This document shows, piece after piece, positions 11,207 to 21,229 of a DNA stretch of 64,000 nt. The notes beneath the pieces were generated by a model, which worked only from the letters and a program-made list of their open reading frames with translations, did no database searches and was not told where the DNA came from. The DNA comes from an uncultured Aquimarina sp. GTDB taxonomy: Bacteria; Bacteroidota; Bacteroidia; Flavobacteriales; Flavobacteriaceae. Each line of letters opens with the position of its first letter. Positions within the stretch are counted from its first letter, which is position 1. Made by a program: the position numbers and the translations under genes. The stretch is taken from NCBI GenBank assembly GCA_947496555.1, contig CANMDH010000021.1, forward strand, positions 32,743 through 96,742, given 5' to 3'.

Positions 11207-12493
11207 ATGCAGTTAAACTATCCTCAAATACCAAAAAACACTACTGTCTTTAGGTTAAAAAGACTCTTACCTCTTTTGTCTACTGGGATGTTTATTCTGG
11301 GATTACTTTCCTGTTCAAATACCACTTCGTCTTGTATTCAGCTAAAAAACACACTAGACATTACCAGAACAGATGAGCCTATCGTTCTAAAAAGAGCCTT
11401 TGTTGATAAAATTTTGAATTCTGAAGAATTTAAAGAAAAAATAACAGTCACTACCGCTTCAGGAAAGACGCTTCAAAGTCAGCTTGATGATCTTAATCTT
11501 GATGGTGAATGGGATGAACTTGTTTTTCAATATTCATTCAGACCTTACGAAACTCTTACAATAACTTTAGATACTAATGATGATCAAGGTTTACAGAAAA
11601 CAACTCCTCGTACCCATGCCTATTTAGGGTATCGTCCTACAAGAGAAGGTGATTTTAAGTCTATTGATCAAAATACCAGACCCAAGGATCACGAACCACA
11701 GAGCTGGCCTTATTTATACCAATTTGAAGGTCCAGGATGGGAAAGTGATGCGATAGCATATCGTATTTATTTTGACAAACGCAACGGGAAAGATATTTTC
11801 GGAAAAACCAAAAAGGGCATATTTCTGGATTCAATAGGTCTAGGGGAAAACTATCACAAGCTACAACCTTGGGGTATGGATGTACTCAAAGTGGGAAAAT
11901 CCTTGGGAGCAGGATCACTGGCTATGCTTAAGAATGATTCTCTTTATCGGTTAGGACAAACCAAATCTTCTTCCTATAAAAAAATTGCAGATGGCCCTGT
12001 GAGAGCTATTATAAAATTAAAATATAAAGGTTGGCAAATTAATGATGAAAACTATAATCTAGACGAAACTATTACTATATGGGGAGGCAAACGGTGGTAT
12101 CATGATCAAATAAAAATGAATGGCACTATTTCAGACACATTGGTTACAGGAATTGTAAATATGTTCGAGATTGCTTCGGTTAAAAAACCCATTGCTACGT
12201 CCCATTACCTTCTTGCTAATCATGGGAAACAAAGTGAAAATAACGATATTCTGGGAATGGCTGTCCTGACTACCAAAGAGCAGTTTACAAGTTTTGGAAG
12301 CACTCCTAATAAAGGTAAAGGCATTACACAAACTGATTACATAGGCCTACAGAGCAAGTCAGGCTCCTACCAGTTCTACTTCTATACTGGATGGGAACTT
12401 GACGACCCAAAATTTGCGGATAAAGACTATTTCTTAAAAACTATTAAACATGAAGCCACCAAGTTGGCTAACCCCATACAAATCACTATGTAA
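11207..12493 (+). CDS. DUF4861-family exported lipoprotein
   Basis: A 428-residue protein with a long N-terminal signal ending in a lipobox (LGLLSCSN, Cys about residue 36), so it is expected to be anchored in the envelope. The remainder resembles DUF4861 proteins, a beta-rich family found in Bacteroidota PULs that handle uronate-containing glycans. No activity can be read from the sequence; many aromatic and charged stretches (EGPGWESDAIAYRIYFD, WGGKRWYHDQIKMNG) suggest carbohydrate binding or processing. It is the first gene to the right of the divergent operator and is followed 21 nt later by kduI, which points to a role in unsaturated uronate release or recognition. An internal ATG at 11291 would shorten the signal peptide. 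Confidence 0.75.
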   Translation: MQLNYPQIPKNTTVFRLKRLLPLLSTGMFILGLLSCSNTTSSCIQLKNTLDITRTDEPIVLKRAFVDKILNSEEFKEKITVTTASGKTLQSQLDDLNLDGEWDELVFQYSFRPYETLTITLDTNDDQGLQKTTPRTHAYLGYRPTREGDFKSIDQNTRPKDHEPQSWPYLYQFEGPGWESDAIAYRIYFDKRNGKDIFGKTKKGIFLDSIGLGENYHKLQPWGMDVLKVGKSLGAGSLAMLKNDSLYRLGQTKSSSYKKIADGPVRAIIKLKYKGWQINDENYNLDETITIWGGKRWYHDQIKMNGTISDTLVTGIVNMFEIASVKKPIATSHYLLANHGKQSENNDILGMAVLTTKEQFTSFGSTPNKGKGITQTDYIGLQSKSGSYQFYFYTGWELDDPKFADKDYFLKTIKHEATKLANPIQITM

Positions 12494-12514
12494 TATTATG
12501 ATAACAGATACAAT

Positions 12515-13369
12515 ATGACTATGAAAAAACTAAAAACAGAAATAAGATATGCAGCCAACCCTGTCGATTTCAAAAACTATCCTACAAAAAGGTTACGAGA
12601 TGATTTTTTGATAGAGGATTTGTTTGAAGACAACCAATCAAAAGCCGTGTACTCATTATACGACCGATTTATTGTCATGGGTATTAAACCCATACAACAA
12701 TCTATAAAACTTGATCCCTACAGCGAATGGACCAAATCAGATTATTTTTTGCAAAGAAGAGAATTAGGTATTATGAATGTTGGAGGTAGTGGTGTTGTGG
12801 TTGTAGACGGAACAGAATATAAATTAGACAAAAAAGAATGTATTTATATAGGTTCTGGAAAAAAAGATGTTGTTTTTAAAAGCAATTCATCACAAGAACC
12901 TGCAGAATTTTATATAAACTCTGCTCCTGCTCATAAAGCGTATCCTACCGTAAAATCTACCTTGAGAGATGCTAACAAAGTTGAACTTGGAGATCAGGAA
13001 CGTAGTAATCAAAGGACAATATATCAATACATTCATGAAGATGGTATTCAAAGTTGCCAACTGGTTATGGGGTTTACCGAATTGAAACCAGGTAATGTTT
13101 GGAATACATTTCCACCACATACGCATGCAAGAAGAATGGAAGTTTATTTCTATTTTGACCTGGACCCCGATCAGATTGCCATGCATTTTATGGGAGAATC
13201 AGATGAAACCAGACATCTTGTTTTAAAAAACAAACAAGCTGCTATCTCTCCAGAATGGTCCATACATGCAGGAGCGGGAACAAAATCTTATGCTTTTATA
13301 TGGGGAATGGCCGGAGAAAATCAATCATTTTCTGATATGGATGCCATAGATCTTAAAGCTATTAAATAG
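12515..13369 (+). CDS. kduI: 5-dehydro-4-deoxy-D-glucuronate isomerase
   Basis: A 284-residue cupin-fold isomerase. It converts 5-keto-4-deoxyuronate, formed spontaneously from unsaturated uronic acid released by GH88/GH105 enzymes, to 2,5-diketo-3-deoxygluconate in the cytoplasm. The zinc site is visible as PPHTHARRMEVYFYF (His202, His204, Glu209), with a further His toward the C-terminus in WSIHAGAG. The N-terminal EIRYAANP and YDRFIVMG stretches are typical of KduI. The ATG at 12521 (MKKLKTEIRY) fits the usual N-terminus slightly better than 12515. It is followed 7 nt later by kduD, the next enzyme in the pathway. Confidence 0.95.
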   Translation: MTMKKLKTEIRYAANPVDFKNYPTKRLRDDFLIEDLFEDNQSKAVYSLYDRFIVMGIKPIQQSIKLDPYSEWTKSDYFLQRRELGIMNVGGSGVVVVDGTEYKLDKKECIYIGSGKKDVVFKSNSSQEPAEFYINSAPAHKAYPTVKSTLRDANKVELGDQERSNQRTIYQYIHEDGIQSCQLVMGFTELKPGNVWNTFPPHTHARRMEVYFYFDLDPDQIAMHFMGESDETRHLVLKNKQAAISPEWSIHAGAGTKSYAFIWGMAGENQSFSDMDAIDLKAIK

Positions 13370-13376
13370 TAAAATT

Positions 13377-14141
13377 ATGAGCACCACCAAACTATTTGAT
13401 TTAAAAGGGAAAACAGCACTGGTAACGGGCTGTAATAGAGGTATTGGAAAAGCTATTGCTATAGGTTTGGCAGAAGCCGGTGCCGATATCATTGGCGTAT
13501 CTGCATCAATTAAACCAGGTAGTGAGATTGAAGCCGAAATAGTTAAAAGAAATAGAAACTTTCATTTTTTTAAATGTGATTTTGCCAATCGATTGGATTT
13601 ATACAGATTTATAGAAAAAGTAAAGGAAACGGCTACCATTGATATCCTTGTCAATAATGCAGGGACCATCATGAGAAAACCAGCGATAGAACATCCAGAT
13701 GATTACTGGGATAAAGTTATTGAAGTAAACCTAAATGCCCAATTTATCCTTAGCCGCGAATTGGCCAAATCAATGATTGAACGTGGATACGGAAAAATAA
13801 TATTTACAGCCTCTCTTTTGACTTTTCAGGGAGGTATTACTGTGCCAGGCTATGCCGCAAGTAAAGGAGGAATCGGCCAATTAATTATGGCGCTGTCAAA
13901 TGAATGGGCAAGTAAAGGTTTAAATATAAATGGTATAGCTCCAGGATACATAGCTACAGATAATACAAAAGCACTTAGAGAAAATGCAGAACGAAATAGG
14001 GCAATACTCGATCGAATCCCGCAAGGGCGTTGGGGTGACCCTGAAGATTTAATAGGTGTAGCTACTTTGCTTGCATCTAAAGCATCTGATTATATGAACG
14101 GTACCATCGTAACAATAGACGGTGGATGGATGGGTAGATAA
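13377..14141 (+). CDS. kduD: 2-dehydro-3-deoxy-D-gluconate 5-dehydrogenase
   Basis: A 254-residue classical short-chain dehydrogenase. Visible motifs are the nucleotide-binding TGCNRGIG, NNAG (about residue 90), the Ser in TASLLTFQGG and the YAASK active site, with the C-terminal MNGTIVTIDGGWMGR ending typical of KduD. It reduces 2,5-diketo-3-deoxygluconate to KDG with NAD(P)H in the cytoplasm. Direct adjacency to kduI supports the specific assignment over other SDRs. The later steps (KDG kinase and KDPG aldolase) are not in this window and must be encoded elsewhere. Confidence 0.93.
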   Translation: MSTTKLFDLKGKTALVTGCNRGIGKAIAIGLAEAGADIIGVSASIKPGSEIEAEIVKRNRNFHFFKCDFANRLDLYRFIEKVKETATIDILVNNAGTIMRKPAIEHPDDYWDKVIEVNLNAQFILSRELAKSMIERGYGKIIFTASLLTFQGGITVPGYAASKGGIGQLIMALSNEWASKGLNINGIAPGYIATDNTKALRENAERNRAILDRIPQGRWGDPEDLIGVATLLASKASDYMNGTIVTIDGGWMGR

Positions 14142-14202
14142 CATTAACCTATGATTATTATTAATAAAGATCATCAATTAAGAACCTTTTAAAAATTATA
14201 AT

Positions 14203-14862
14203 ATGAAAAAGCTAAAATCCATACAACATTCTATTTCATATAACGAAGATGAAGTAACCAAAACCAACAAACTTCGGGTTATAAAAGGAGCAAATAAACC
14301 AAATAGTGATCATGAGGACGCCTATCTCTGGAATAAGTTCTCTCAAGGATGTGAGAATTCCTTTGCAATGCTGTATCAGAAGTATTTTATGGATCTATAT
14401 TGTTATGGATTAAAAACGTGCAAGGAAAAAGAGCTCGTAAAGGACTGTATTCACGATTTATACGTCGATCTTTGGAACAAGAGAACGAAATTAAAGCCTA
14501 TCACAAATACCAAACACTATTTGCTGACTGCTGTGAAAAGAAGATTAATCAATCATCATATTAGATCAAAAAAAGTCACTTATCAAAGTTCTTTTGATGA
14601 TAAACAATCATTAATTAGCGTATCTATTGAGCATGAAATAATAGATATTCAGAACTTAAAAACTAAAAAAGAATGTATCGCTAAGGCACTTAACTTGTTA
14701 AGTGAACGACAACAAAAAGTATTGCGTCTTAGGTTTTATAAAAATTATACGAACAAAGAAATTGCAAATAACCTAGCAATAGATATCACTTCTACCTATA
14801 ATCTAATGTCGAAAGCATTAAAACGTCTTCGAAGTAACCTAATCTTTTCCAGCGGTACCTAA
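14203..14862 (+). CDS. ECF-type RNA polymerase sigma factor (SusC-linked)
   Basis: A 219-residue sigma-70 family protein. Region 2 is the segment around DLYCYGLKTCKEKELVKDC and DLYVDLW; region 4 is LSERQQKVLRLRFYKNYTNK with a helix-turn-helix and SKALKRLR. The N-terminal ~40 residues are extra and charged. Together with the FecR-like anti-sigma factor 187 nt downstream and a SusC carrying an STN domain, it forms the usual trans-envelope system in which glycan binding at the outer membrane releases the sigma factor to transcribe susC/susD. It is 61 nt after kduD and may have its own promoter, though none is clear. Confidence 0.9.
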   Translation: MKKLKSIQHSISYNEDEVTKTNKLRVIKGANKPNSDHEDAYLWNKFSQGCENSFAMLYQKYFMDLYCYGLKTCKEKELVKDCIHDLYVDLWNKRTKLKPITNTKHYLLTAVKRRLINHHIRSKKVTYQSSFDDKQSLISVSIEHEIIDIQNLKTKKECIAKALNLLSERQQKVLRLRFYKNYTNKEIANNLAIDITSTYNLMSKALKRLRSNLIFSSGT

Positions 14863-15049
14863 ATAAAATCATTTTTTAAACACTTTACTTGATATAAATA
14901 ATATCACAAGGATATTAATAAAACATTGTTGTTTTCAAATAAAAGATGTAGCTACCTTAACATATCCATAACTTTTTTTTTAACATCCCCTATTAGAAAC
15001 CTCAATCTGGACTGTCTCTTAATTACTCACAACCTCCGAATAGGTAAGA

Positions 15050-16039
15050 ATGAAAAATATTTACATAACAATAAAAAATCTGGTACTTGACAAAAGCTTT
15101 CAATTGTGGGTATTAAAACCTAACCCTGAAACTGAAGCTTATTGGAAAACCTGGTTACAGAAACACCCGCAACACTCAGAAATGGTGGCTCAAGCTAGGG
15201 AAATTGTATTATTACTGGAATTTAATAACGATACAACTGCTAATCAGGACTTTGTTGATGTGTGGTCAAAGATTCAACAGAGTATAAAAACTCCTACTTA
15301 TAACTATTCTCAATATCTCAAAATCGCATCTATACTCGTTGGAATACTTTTATTAATCCCTGCTTATTTTTTATATCATAATCATGTAGATGAAGTTACG
15401 TACTCTTCTGGATATAGTGAAATAAAACATATCCTCCTACCAGACAGTTCCAGAGTTACTTTAAACGGAAACTCACAACTTCGCCTTTCAAAAAGTGAGT
15501 GGGAAAATTCAAAAAACCGAAATGTTTTTCTTGAAGGAGAGGCATTTTTCGAAGTCAAACATATTAATATTAATGGAAAATCAAGAAAATTCCTGGTGTA
15601 TACCAATGAGGTAGAGATAGAAGTGCTAGGAACAGAGTTCAATGTTAACAGTCGGCGTCTTGAAACCAAAGTTATTCTTAATAGTGGGAAAGTTCAGTTA
15701 AAAATTCCCCAAGAATCCACCACCTCCAAACTTGTAATGAAACCAGGTGATTTGGTAACATTCGATAAAGAACAGGGAAATACAGTAATAAATCATACCG
15801 AAAACCCTGAATTATTGACCTCATGGAGGAAAAATCGGTTAGTTTTTGACGAAGTATCACTTAATGAAATCTCCCAAATTCTCAATGATAATTATGGATT
15901 AAGAGTTCATTTTGCAAATGATTCGCTAAAAGAAAAAAGGTTTAGAGGAACCTTTCTTGCAGATGATATTGACATCCTAAAAAAGACCTTAATGCAAGCC
16001 TATGACATAAAAATTACAAAAAGTAATAGAAAAAAATGA
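15050..16039 (+). CDS. FecR-family anti-sigma factor
   Basis: A 329-residue single-pass inner membrane protein. The cytoplasmic N-terminal ~85 residues contain the anti-sigma segment (LQKHPQHSEMV); a hydrophobic helix spans roughly 86-108; the periplasmic part holds the FecR domain (SGYSEIKHILLPDSSRVTLNG, then a VFLEGEAFFEV motif and VEVLGTEFNV-like core) and a C-terminal domain similar to the STN-like region of FecR proteins (LNEISQILNDNYGLRV). Expected role: hold the upstream ECF sigma factor inactive until the SusC STN domain signals. It lies 47 nt before susC. Start chosen because it gives the normal N-terminus; there is no competing upstream ATG. Confidence 0.92.
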   Translation: MKNIYITIKNLVLDKSFQLWVLKPNPETEAYWKTWLQKHPQHSEMVAQAREIVLLLEFNNDTTANQDFVDVWSKIQQSIKTPTYNYSQYLKIASILVGILLLIPAYFLYHNHVDEVTYSSGYSEIKHILLPDSSRVTLNGNSQLRLSKSEWENSKNRNVFLEGEAFFEVKHININGKSRKFLVYTNEVEIEVLGTEFNVNSRRLETKVILNSGKVQLKIPQESTTSKLVMKPGDLVTFDKEQGNTVINHTENPELLTSWRKNRLVFDEVSLNEISQILNDNYGLRVHFANDSLKEKRFRGTFLADDIDILKKTLMQAYDIKITKSNRKK

Positions 16040-16086
16040 ATACGGAAACCGGTGGTTTTCGAATTAATTAATTAAACACCAAACAA

Positions 16087-19000
16087 ATGAATAACATGAA
16101 AAATCTTGTACGAACCACCAAAGGAACAGCATGTCTGTTAATGGTATTCCTAAGTTCCTTTTTGTTTTGTCATGCTCAAGAGATAGCCTCAGTCGAGCAA
16201 GATTATGGTGAGAATTTATATCCGGTAACCAAACAGGAAAAAAGACTCTCAGAACTTTTAAAATGGGTAGAATCTACTTATAAGATTAATCTTAGCTATG
16301 ATATCGAGTTGGTTAAAAATAAAAAGGTTGAGAAAGGGTCCTTCCCAAAAGGGAATAAAGGAAATGTAAAGGAAATTGAAGCTGCGCTTGAGGAAACCTT
16401 AGAGCCTTTGGGATTAAGTTTGAGACGTATTGAAAAAAATTATTATTTGATACAAAAAAATCAAAGTGGAGCTAATTTCAAACGCATATCAGGAAAAAAA
16501 AATAGCTCAAGTAATACCTCGGGAAAAGGTCAAAAAAGTTCTTTAAACTCGATACAAGATCAAACCATTACAGGAGTTATTACCGATGAAAACGGACAAC
16601 CAATGCCAGGAGCAAATGTAAAGGTAAAAGATACATCTATTGGCGCGGCATCCGATTTTGATGGAAATTACACAATAAAAGTTCCTTCCGGTAGTACTAC
16701 ATTGGTTTTCTCTTATCTTGGATATATTACTAAAGAAGTAGAAATTAATGGCAGAAGTGTAATAAATTGTACTTTCTCTCCTGATGAATCAGTACTTGAT
16801 GCTGTTGTGGTAGTTGGATATGGTACTCAAAGTAGACGAGATCTTACAGGCTCTGTTGTATCTATTAAAGGAGAAGATGCTGTTAATATCCCTGCACCAA
16901 GAGTAGAAGAACAATTAAAAGCAAAAGTCCCAGGGCTTCAAATCCTAAACACTGGTAGTCAACCTGGAGGTACTGTACAAATACGATTAAGAGGAAATAA
17001 CTCTATCGAAGGGAACAATAGTCCCTTAATTGTTATTGATGGTATGATAGGAGGCGAATTATTTTTCCTAAATCCAAGTGATATTGAATCTATAGAAGTA
17101 TTAAAAGACGCATCTGCAACTGCAATATATGGTTCTAGAGGTGCTAATGGTGTAATCATTATCACTACAAAAAAAGGAAAAGGAAAAGTGCAGGTTAATT
17201 TTGAAACCTTTACAGGTTGGCAAACTGTTGCCAAAACAGTTGATGTACTTAATGCGGAACAATATGCTAGCATCCAAAACCAAATTGACCCTTCCAATCC
17301 AATAGAACCGCAATTTGATACCGATTGGCAGGATGAAGTTTTTAGGGATGCTCCTTTACAAAGCTATCAGCTTTCTGTTTCTGGGGGAAATGAAGGTACG
17401 AGCTACTTATTCTCTTCAAGCTATTTTAATCAAGAGGGTATAATTGATAATTCGGACTTTGAGCGGCTAACCTTAAGAATGAATCTAGAGCAAAAACTAA
17501 GTGATAGAATTACCATTGGTAACAATCTTGCTTATACTCGAACCAGAAATAACCTTATTAAGTTAAATCAACTTTCAGGAGGTAGTTCTATTACAATTCA
17601 ATCACTGTTGACACCTGCTCTTGTGCCAACGATAGATCCCGATACAGGTGATTTTGCTATAAATCCTTTCAATGTTAATCTCGAAAACCCTCTTAGGACT
17701 ATAAATCAAAGACGGGACTTGAGAACCAATAACTATTTAATTGGTAATTTTTACGGTGATTTAGAGTTATTTGAAGGGTTAAAGTATAGACTAAACCTTG
17801 GATATATAGTTAGAGATGCCTTACAACAACGCTATGATGGACGCGAACTTATTGCATCCAATGGTGGTACTGCTCAGATAAGGGATAATAAGACTACCGA
17901 AATCTTATTAGAAAATACATTAACATACAAAAACACTTTTGCCGACAAACATGATCTTACCGTGCTAGGTGGATTTACAACACAAGAAACTAAACGAGAA
18001 CAATTCTTTATGCAAGGAAGTGGCTTTTCTAGTGATGAACTTGGTTTTAACGCCATTCAATTAGCCGAAGTAATTGGCCCTATAGAAACCGTTCCTAGAA
18101 AAAGCCGAATTGTTTCTTTTCTAGGAAGGCTAAACTATAGTTTTGATGGTCGATATCTTCTTACCGCTTCTTTTAGAGCAGATGGAGCTTCGGTTTTTGC
18201 CGAAAATAATAAATGGGGGTACTTCCCTTCGGCTTCTATAGGATGGAACGTCGCCAATGAACCTTTTATGCTCGACCAGAACGTTGTAAGCGACTTCAAA
18301 TTAAGAGCAAGTTATGGTGAAACCGGAAACCAGAGTATTAGAGAATATCAATCGTTACCTTCTTTTCAGATCGGAGATGACTATGCCTTTGGAGATCAAG
18401 TATTTTTTAATGGAGCAGACCCAAACCGTGTGGCAAATAAAGACCTAAAATGGGAAACAACGACAACATTAAATTTTGGTCTTGATTTAAGCTTTCTTGA
18501 CAGACGTATTGCTGTAACTGCAGAATATTACGAAAAAGAAACAAGAGATCTACTTTATGATAAAGAACTAAATGATTATACAGGGTTTGGTCAACAAACT
18601 CAGAATGTAGGAAAAATGAGTAATGAAGGGATGGAGTTCTCGTTAAATGCCAACATATTAGAAGGCAAATTTAAATGGGATACCAGTTTCAATATCTTTT
18701 TCAACCGAAATGAGGTAGTAGAGATTGGTGATGACTTTCAAGATGAACTCATAAGAGAATATAGCAACAGAGCCCCTTCGGCAATTAGAGAAGCTTCTAT
18801 CCTTAGAGAAGGAGAGCCATTAGGAGCGTTCTTCGGATATATATTCGATGGAATTTATCAAAATCAGGAAGAAGTTGATGCTATTGATGATCCAGGTGCT
18901 GCTCCGGGCCGTGTAAAATTTCGGGATACTGATGGAGATGGCGATATTGATGATGATGATAGAGTTATCATAGGAAACCCACAACCAGATTTTGTTTGGG

Positions 19001-19491
19001 GACTTACTAATAATTTCTCATACCAAAATTTTGATCTTAATTTTACCATCCAAGCTGTACAAGGAGCAGAAGTTTTCTGGGCAACCAAATATCAATTGCT
19101 CAATTCTGCTAATGATGATAATTTACTTACTGAAGTGCTAGATTCATGGAGTGGAGAAGGAACTTCTAATACTACTCAAGAGTTAGGACAAGATCCTGGA
19201 GCTATGTCTACCAGATTTATTGAGGATGGATCTTATATTAGATTACAAAACATTGCCTTAGGTTACACCTTACCAAAACCTGTGTTAGATAACCTAAAAA
19301 TGGATCAATTACGATTTTATATAGGTGCCCAAAATTTATTCCTAATCTCAGATTACCCCGGATATGATCCAGAAGTAAACTCCCAGGGAGGTGATTCTAC
19401 AGTATCCAATGAAAACGAGTTTTTAGGATTTGACCAAGGAGCCTATCCCGGAGTTCGAACATTCACTTTTGGTATAAACGCCACATTTTAA
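16087..19491 (+). CDS. SusC-like TonB-dependent outer membrane transporter with STN signalling domain
   Basis: An 1134-residue TonB-dependent receptor that imports oligosaccharides with its SusD partner. Order of parts: signal peptide (1-30), STN secretin/TonB short domain (about 50-125), a low-complexity Ser/Asn/Gly linker (about 130-155), CarboxypepD_reg-like domain (ITGVITDENGQPMPGANVKV, about 160-240), plug domain with VVVGYGTQ and RGANGVIIITTKKG (about 240-365), then the 22-strand barrel to a C-terminal Phe (FGINATF). The STN domain is the contact for the FecR anti-sigma just upstream, so expression is likely self-induced by substrate. A small hairpin (AAACC-GGT-GGTTT) lies in the 47-nt gap before it. 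Substrate cannot be read directly; the locus suggests sulfated or unsaturated oligosaccharides. Confidence 0.95.
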   Translation: MNNMKNLVRTTKGTACLLMVFLSSFLFCHAQEIASVEQDYGENLYPVTKQEKRLSELLKWVESTYKINLSYDIELVKNKKVEKGSFPKGNKGNVKEIEAALEETLEPLGLSLRRIEKNYYLIQKNQSGANFKRISGKKNSSSNTSGKGQKSSLNSIQDQTITGVITDENGQPMPGANVKVKDTSIGAASDFDGNYTIKVPSGSTTLVFSYLGYITKEVEINGRSVINCTFSPDESVLDAVVVVGYGTQSRRDLTGSVVSIKGEDAVNIPAPRVEEQLKAKVPGLQILNTGSQPGGTVQIRLRGNNSIEGNNSPLIVIDGMIGGELFFLNPSDIESIEVLKDASATAIYGSRGANGVIIITTKKGKGKVQVNFETFTGWQTVAKTVDVLNAEQYASIQNQIDPSNPIEPQFDTDWQDEVFRDAPLQSYQLSVSGGNEGTSYLFSSSYFNQEGIIDNSDFERLTLRMNLEQKLSDRITIGNNLAYTRTRNNLIKLNQLSGGSSITIQSLLTPALVPTIDPDTGDFAINPFNVNLENPLRTINQRRDLRTNNYLIGNFYGDLELFEGLKYRLNLGYIVRDALQQRYDGRELIASNGGTAQIRDNKTTEILLENTLTYKNTFADKHDLTVLGGFTTQETKREQFFMQGSGFSSDELGFNAIQLAEVIGPIETVPRKSRIVSFLGRLNYSFDGRYLLTASFRADGASVFAENNKWGYFPSASIGWNVANEPFMLDQNVVSDFKLRASYGETGNQSIREYQSLPSFQIGDDYAFGDQVFFNGADPNRVANKDLKWETTTTLNFGLDLSFLDRRIAVTAEYYEKETRDLLYDKELNDYTGFGQQTQNVGKMSNEGMEFSLNANILEGKFKWDTSFNIFFNRNEVVEIGDDFQDELIREYSNRAPSAIREASILREGEPLGAFFGYIFDGIYQNQEEVDAIDDPGAAPGRVKFRDTDGDGDIDDDDRVIIGNPQPDFVWGLTNNFSYQNFDLNFTIQAVQGAEVFWATKYQLLNSANDDNLLTEVLDSWSGEGTSNTTQELGQDPGAMSTRFIEDGSYIRLQNIALGYTLPKPVLDNLKMDQLRFYIGAQNLFLISDYPGYDPEVNSQGGDSTVSNENEFLGFDQGAYPGVRTFTFGINATF

Positions 19492-19515
19492 AAGCTAAAT
19501 CAAAAAACAGAAGTC

Positions 19516-21030
19516 ATGAAAAAAATAATTTATAGTTTCATCATTTTAATGACCATGTTGGTCTCCTGTAACGATTATCTAGAGGAAGACCCATTGATCG
19601 TATCTCCTGATAATTTTCCCAGAACCGAAGGTGATGTTCTTTCAATTTTTGGAGCTTCACTTAATCACCTTCATAATAGTGGCGGTTATTTTGAGCGTGG
19701 TCTAATGTTTCTGGTAGAAGTAGGTGCAGATAATGCTGGATCAAGACGTGCAGTTGGAGATGACCGGGGTGATATGAATTTTTACACTTTTACCACTAGC
19801 AATGCAGAAATTGCAAGATCCTGGAGGGAATTATACGAAGGTATTAATGAGGTAAATTTTATTATTCTTGGTCTCGAAAACTCACAAGAAAACTTCGCCC
19901 CACCATACCTGGGAGCAGCAAAAGCCTGGAGAGCATATTTATACTCTGATCTTGTTCAGCTTTTTGGTGATGTTCCGTTATTAATTAGACCCATCGAAGG
20001 TGTGGAAGAAGCAAGAGCCATTACCAGAACTCCTGCAATAGAGGTATACGAACAAATTATTCAAGATCTACAAGAAGCAGAAGTACTTTTACAAGGACAT
20101 CAATGGGATTTTCCAGGATTGCCCGATGAAGTATTTGCAAAAGCTGCTTTGGCAAGAGTTTATATGACTATGGCAGGACAGCCTTTAAATGATACCAGCA
20201 AATGGAGTCTTGCCGCAGCAAAGGCCAAAGAGGCAAAAGCAATTGGTAAATATAGCCTAGTAAAACCATATAAGGATCTTTGGCTTCTAGAAAATAAGAA
20301 TAACCAAGAAATTATTTTGGCAGGACAACGTACCCTTGAAGGATTAAATACCCGTTCATTGCTAAATAGTCGAACTAGACCCAGACCAAGAGATGGAGAT
20401 TTCAACTATGCTATCGGAACTGGAGATTTTAATGCTAACATTGAATTTTATAACAAATTTACCACAGGTGATATTAGAAGAGAAGTATCTGTAGCTATTG
20501 AATTTATTGATTCAGTTAATAATGACCCGCCTAAGGTTTTACCATATACAGATTTTCGAAGAGGAGACTTAGAAAATCACCCGCATTATCGCAAATACTG
20601 GGATTCTGATCGTGCCCCAGAAGATTTTAGAGCTGAAGGTCGTCGTAATTCAAACGCTGTTCCAGTAATGCGATATGCAGAAGTGTTATTGATGATAGCT
20701 GAAGCTGATAATGAAGCTAACGGCCCAACCGGGGATGCCTATGAGGCTATTAATGAAGTGCGGGAAAGAGCTGGTTTAGCTCCTCTTGCAGGGCTTACAA
20801 AGACGCAATTCAGAGATGCTGTACGATTAGATAGAGAACTAGAATTATGTATGGAAGGAAAAAGAAGATTTGATCTTATCCGTTGGGGAACATTTTTAGA
20901 CGAAATGTCTCAAGATCAGTTTGCAGCAGAAAACATACAACCTTTTCACGTACTATTTCCAATTCCACAAAATGAAAGAAGACTTAATAGTAACCTAACA
21001 CAAAACCCTGGATATTCTGAAGGGCTATAG
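19516..21030 (+). CDS. SusD-like outer membrane glycan-binding lipoprotein
   Basis: A 504-residue SusD/RagB family lipoprotein: the signal peptide ends in a lipobox (MLVSCNDY), then an all-helical TPR-like scaffold with KAWRAYLYSDLVQLFGDVPL and ALARVYMTMAGQPLN segments and the C-terminal RFDLIRWG motif. It closes over the SusC barrel and captures glycan at the cell surface. It follows susC by 24 nt and is the last gene before the terminator at 21135..21167, so the sigma/anti-sigma/susC/susD block may form its own transcription unit. Confidence 0.95.
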   Translation: MKKIIYSFIILMTMLVSCNDYLEEDPLIVSPDNFPRTEGDVLSIFGASLNHLHNSGGYFERGLMFLVEVGADNAGSRRAVGDDRGDMNFYTFTTSNAEIARSWRELYEGINEVNFIILGLENSQENFAPPYLGAAKAWRAYLYSDLVQLFGDVPLLIRPIEGVEEARAITRTPAIEVYEQIIQDLQEAEVLLQGHQWDFPGLPDEVFAKAALARVYMTMAGQPLNDTSKWSLAAAKAKEAKAIGKYSLVKPYKDLWLLENKNNQEIILAGQRTLEGLNTRSLLNSRTRPRPRDGDFNYAIGTGDFNANIEFYNKFTTGDIRREVSVAIEFIDSVNNDPPKVLPYTDFRRGDLENHPHYRKYWDSDRAPEDFRAEGRRNSNAVPVMRYAEVLLMIAEADNEANGPTGDAYEAINEVRERAGLAPLAGLTKTQFRDAVRLDRELELCMEGKRRFDLIRWGTFLDEMSQDQFAAENIQPFHVLFPIPQNERRLNSNLTQNPGYSEGL

Positions 21031-21134
21031 ATATAGAAGAGAATTCTTTCTTCATGATCCACACATGCGTAATATAATTTTTTTTATAGTGAATCATGTA
21101 GATAGCGATTGTTTTTTAAGTATTTGGTTTAGTC

Positions 21135-21167
21135 GGTAGGTTGGTTACAACCAACCTACCTTTTTTT
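21135..21167 (+). terminator. Strong intrinsic terminator after susD
   Basis: A perfect 10-bp stem (GGTAGGTTGG with CCAACCTACC, loop TTACAA) is followed directly by seven T residues. This is a textbook rho-independent terminator and separates the susC/susD unit from the GH105-led enzyme genes; no clear promoter consensus was found in the 62 nt that follow, so partial read-through is possible. Confidence 0.85.
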
Positions 21168-21229
21168 GATAAGCAAAAAAGGTATATTGCTTACATAAAA
21201 CTTTAATATAAAATAATTTCTAGCGCAAT

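Noticed and set aside
12890-13186. Antisense open frames over kduI and many other genes (for example 98 codons here)
   Set aside because: They lie fully opposite strongly recognisable genes, have no family resemblance and are explained as reading-frame shadows.
14890-14906. Inverted repeat TGATAT-AAATA-ATATCA between the sigma factor and FecR genes
   Set aside because: Short, AT-only arms without a T tract or consensus promoter spacing; likely chance in AT-rich DNA.
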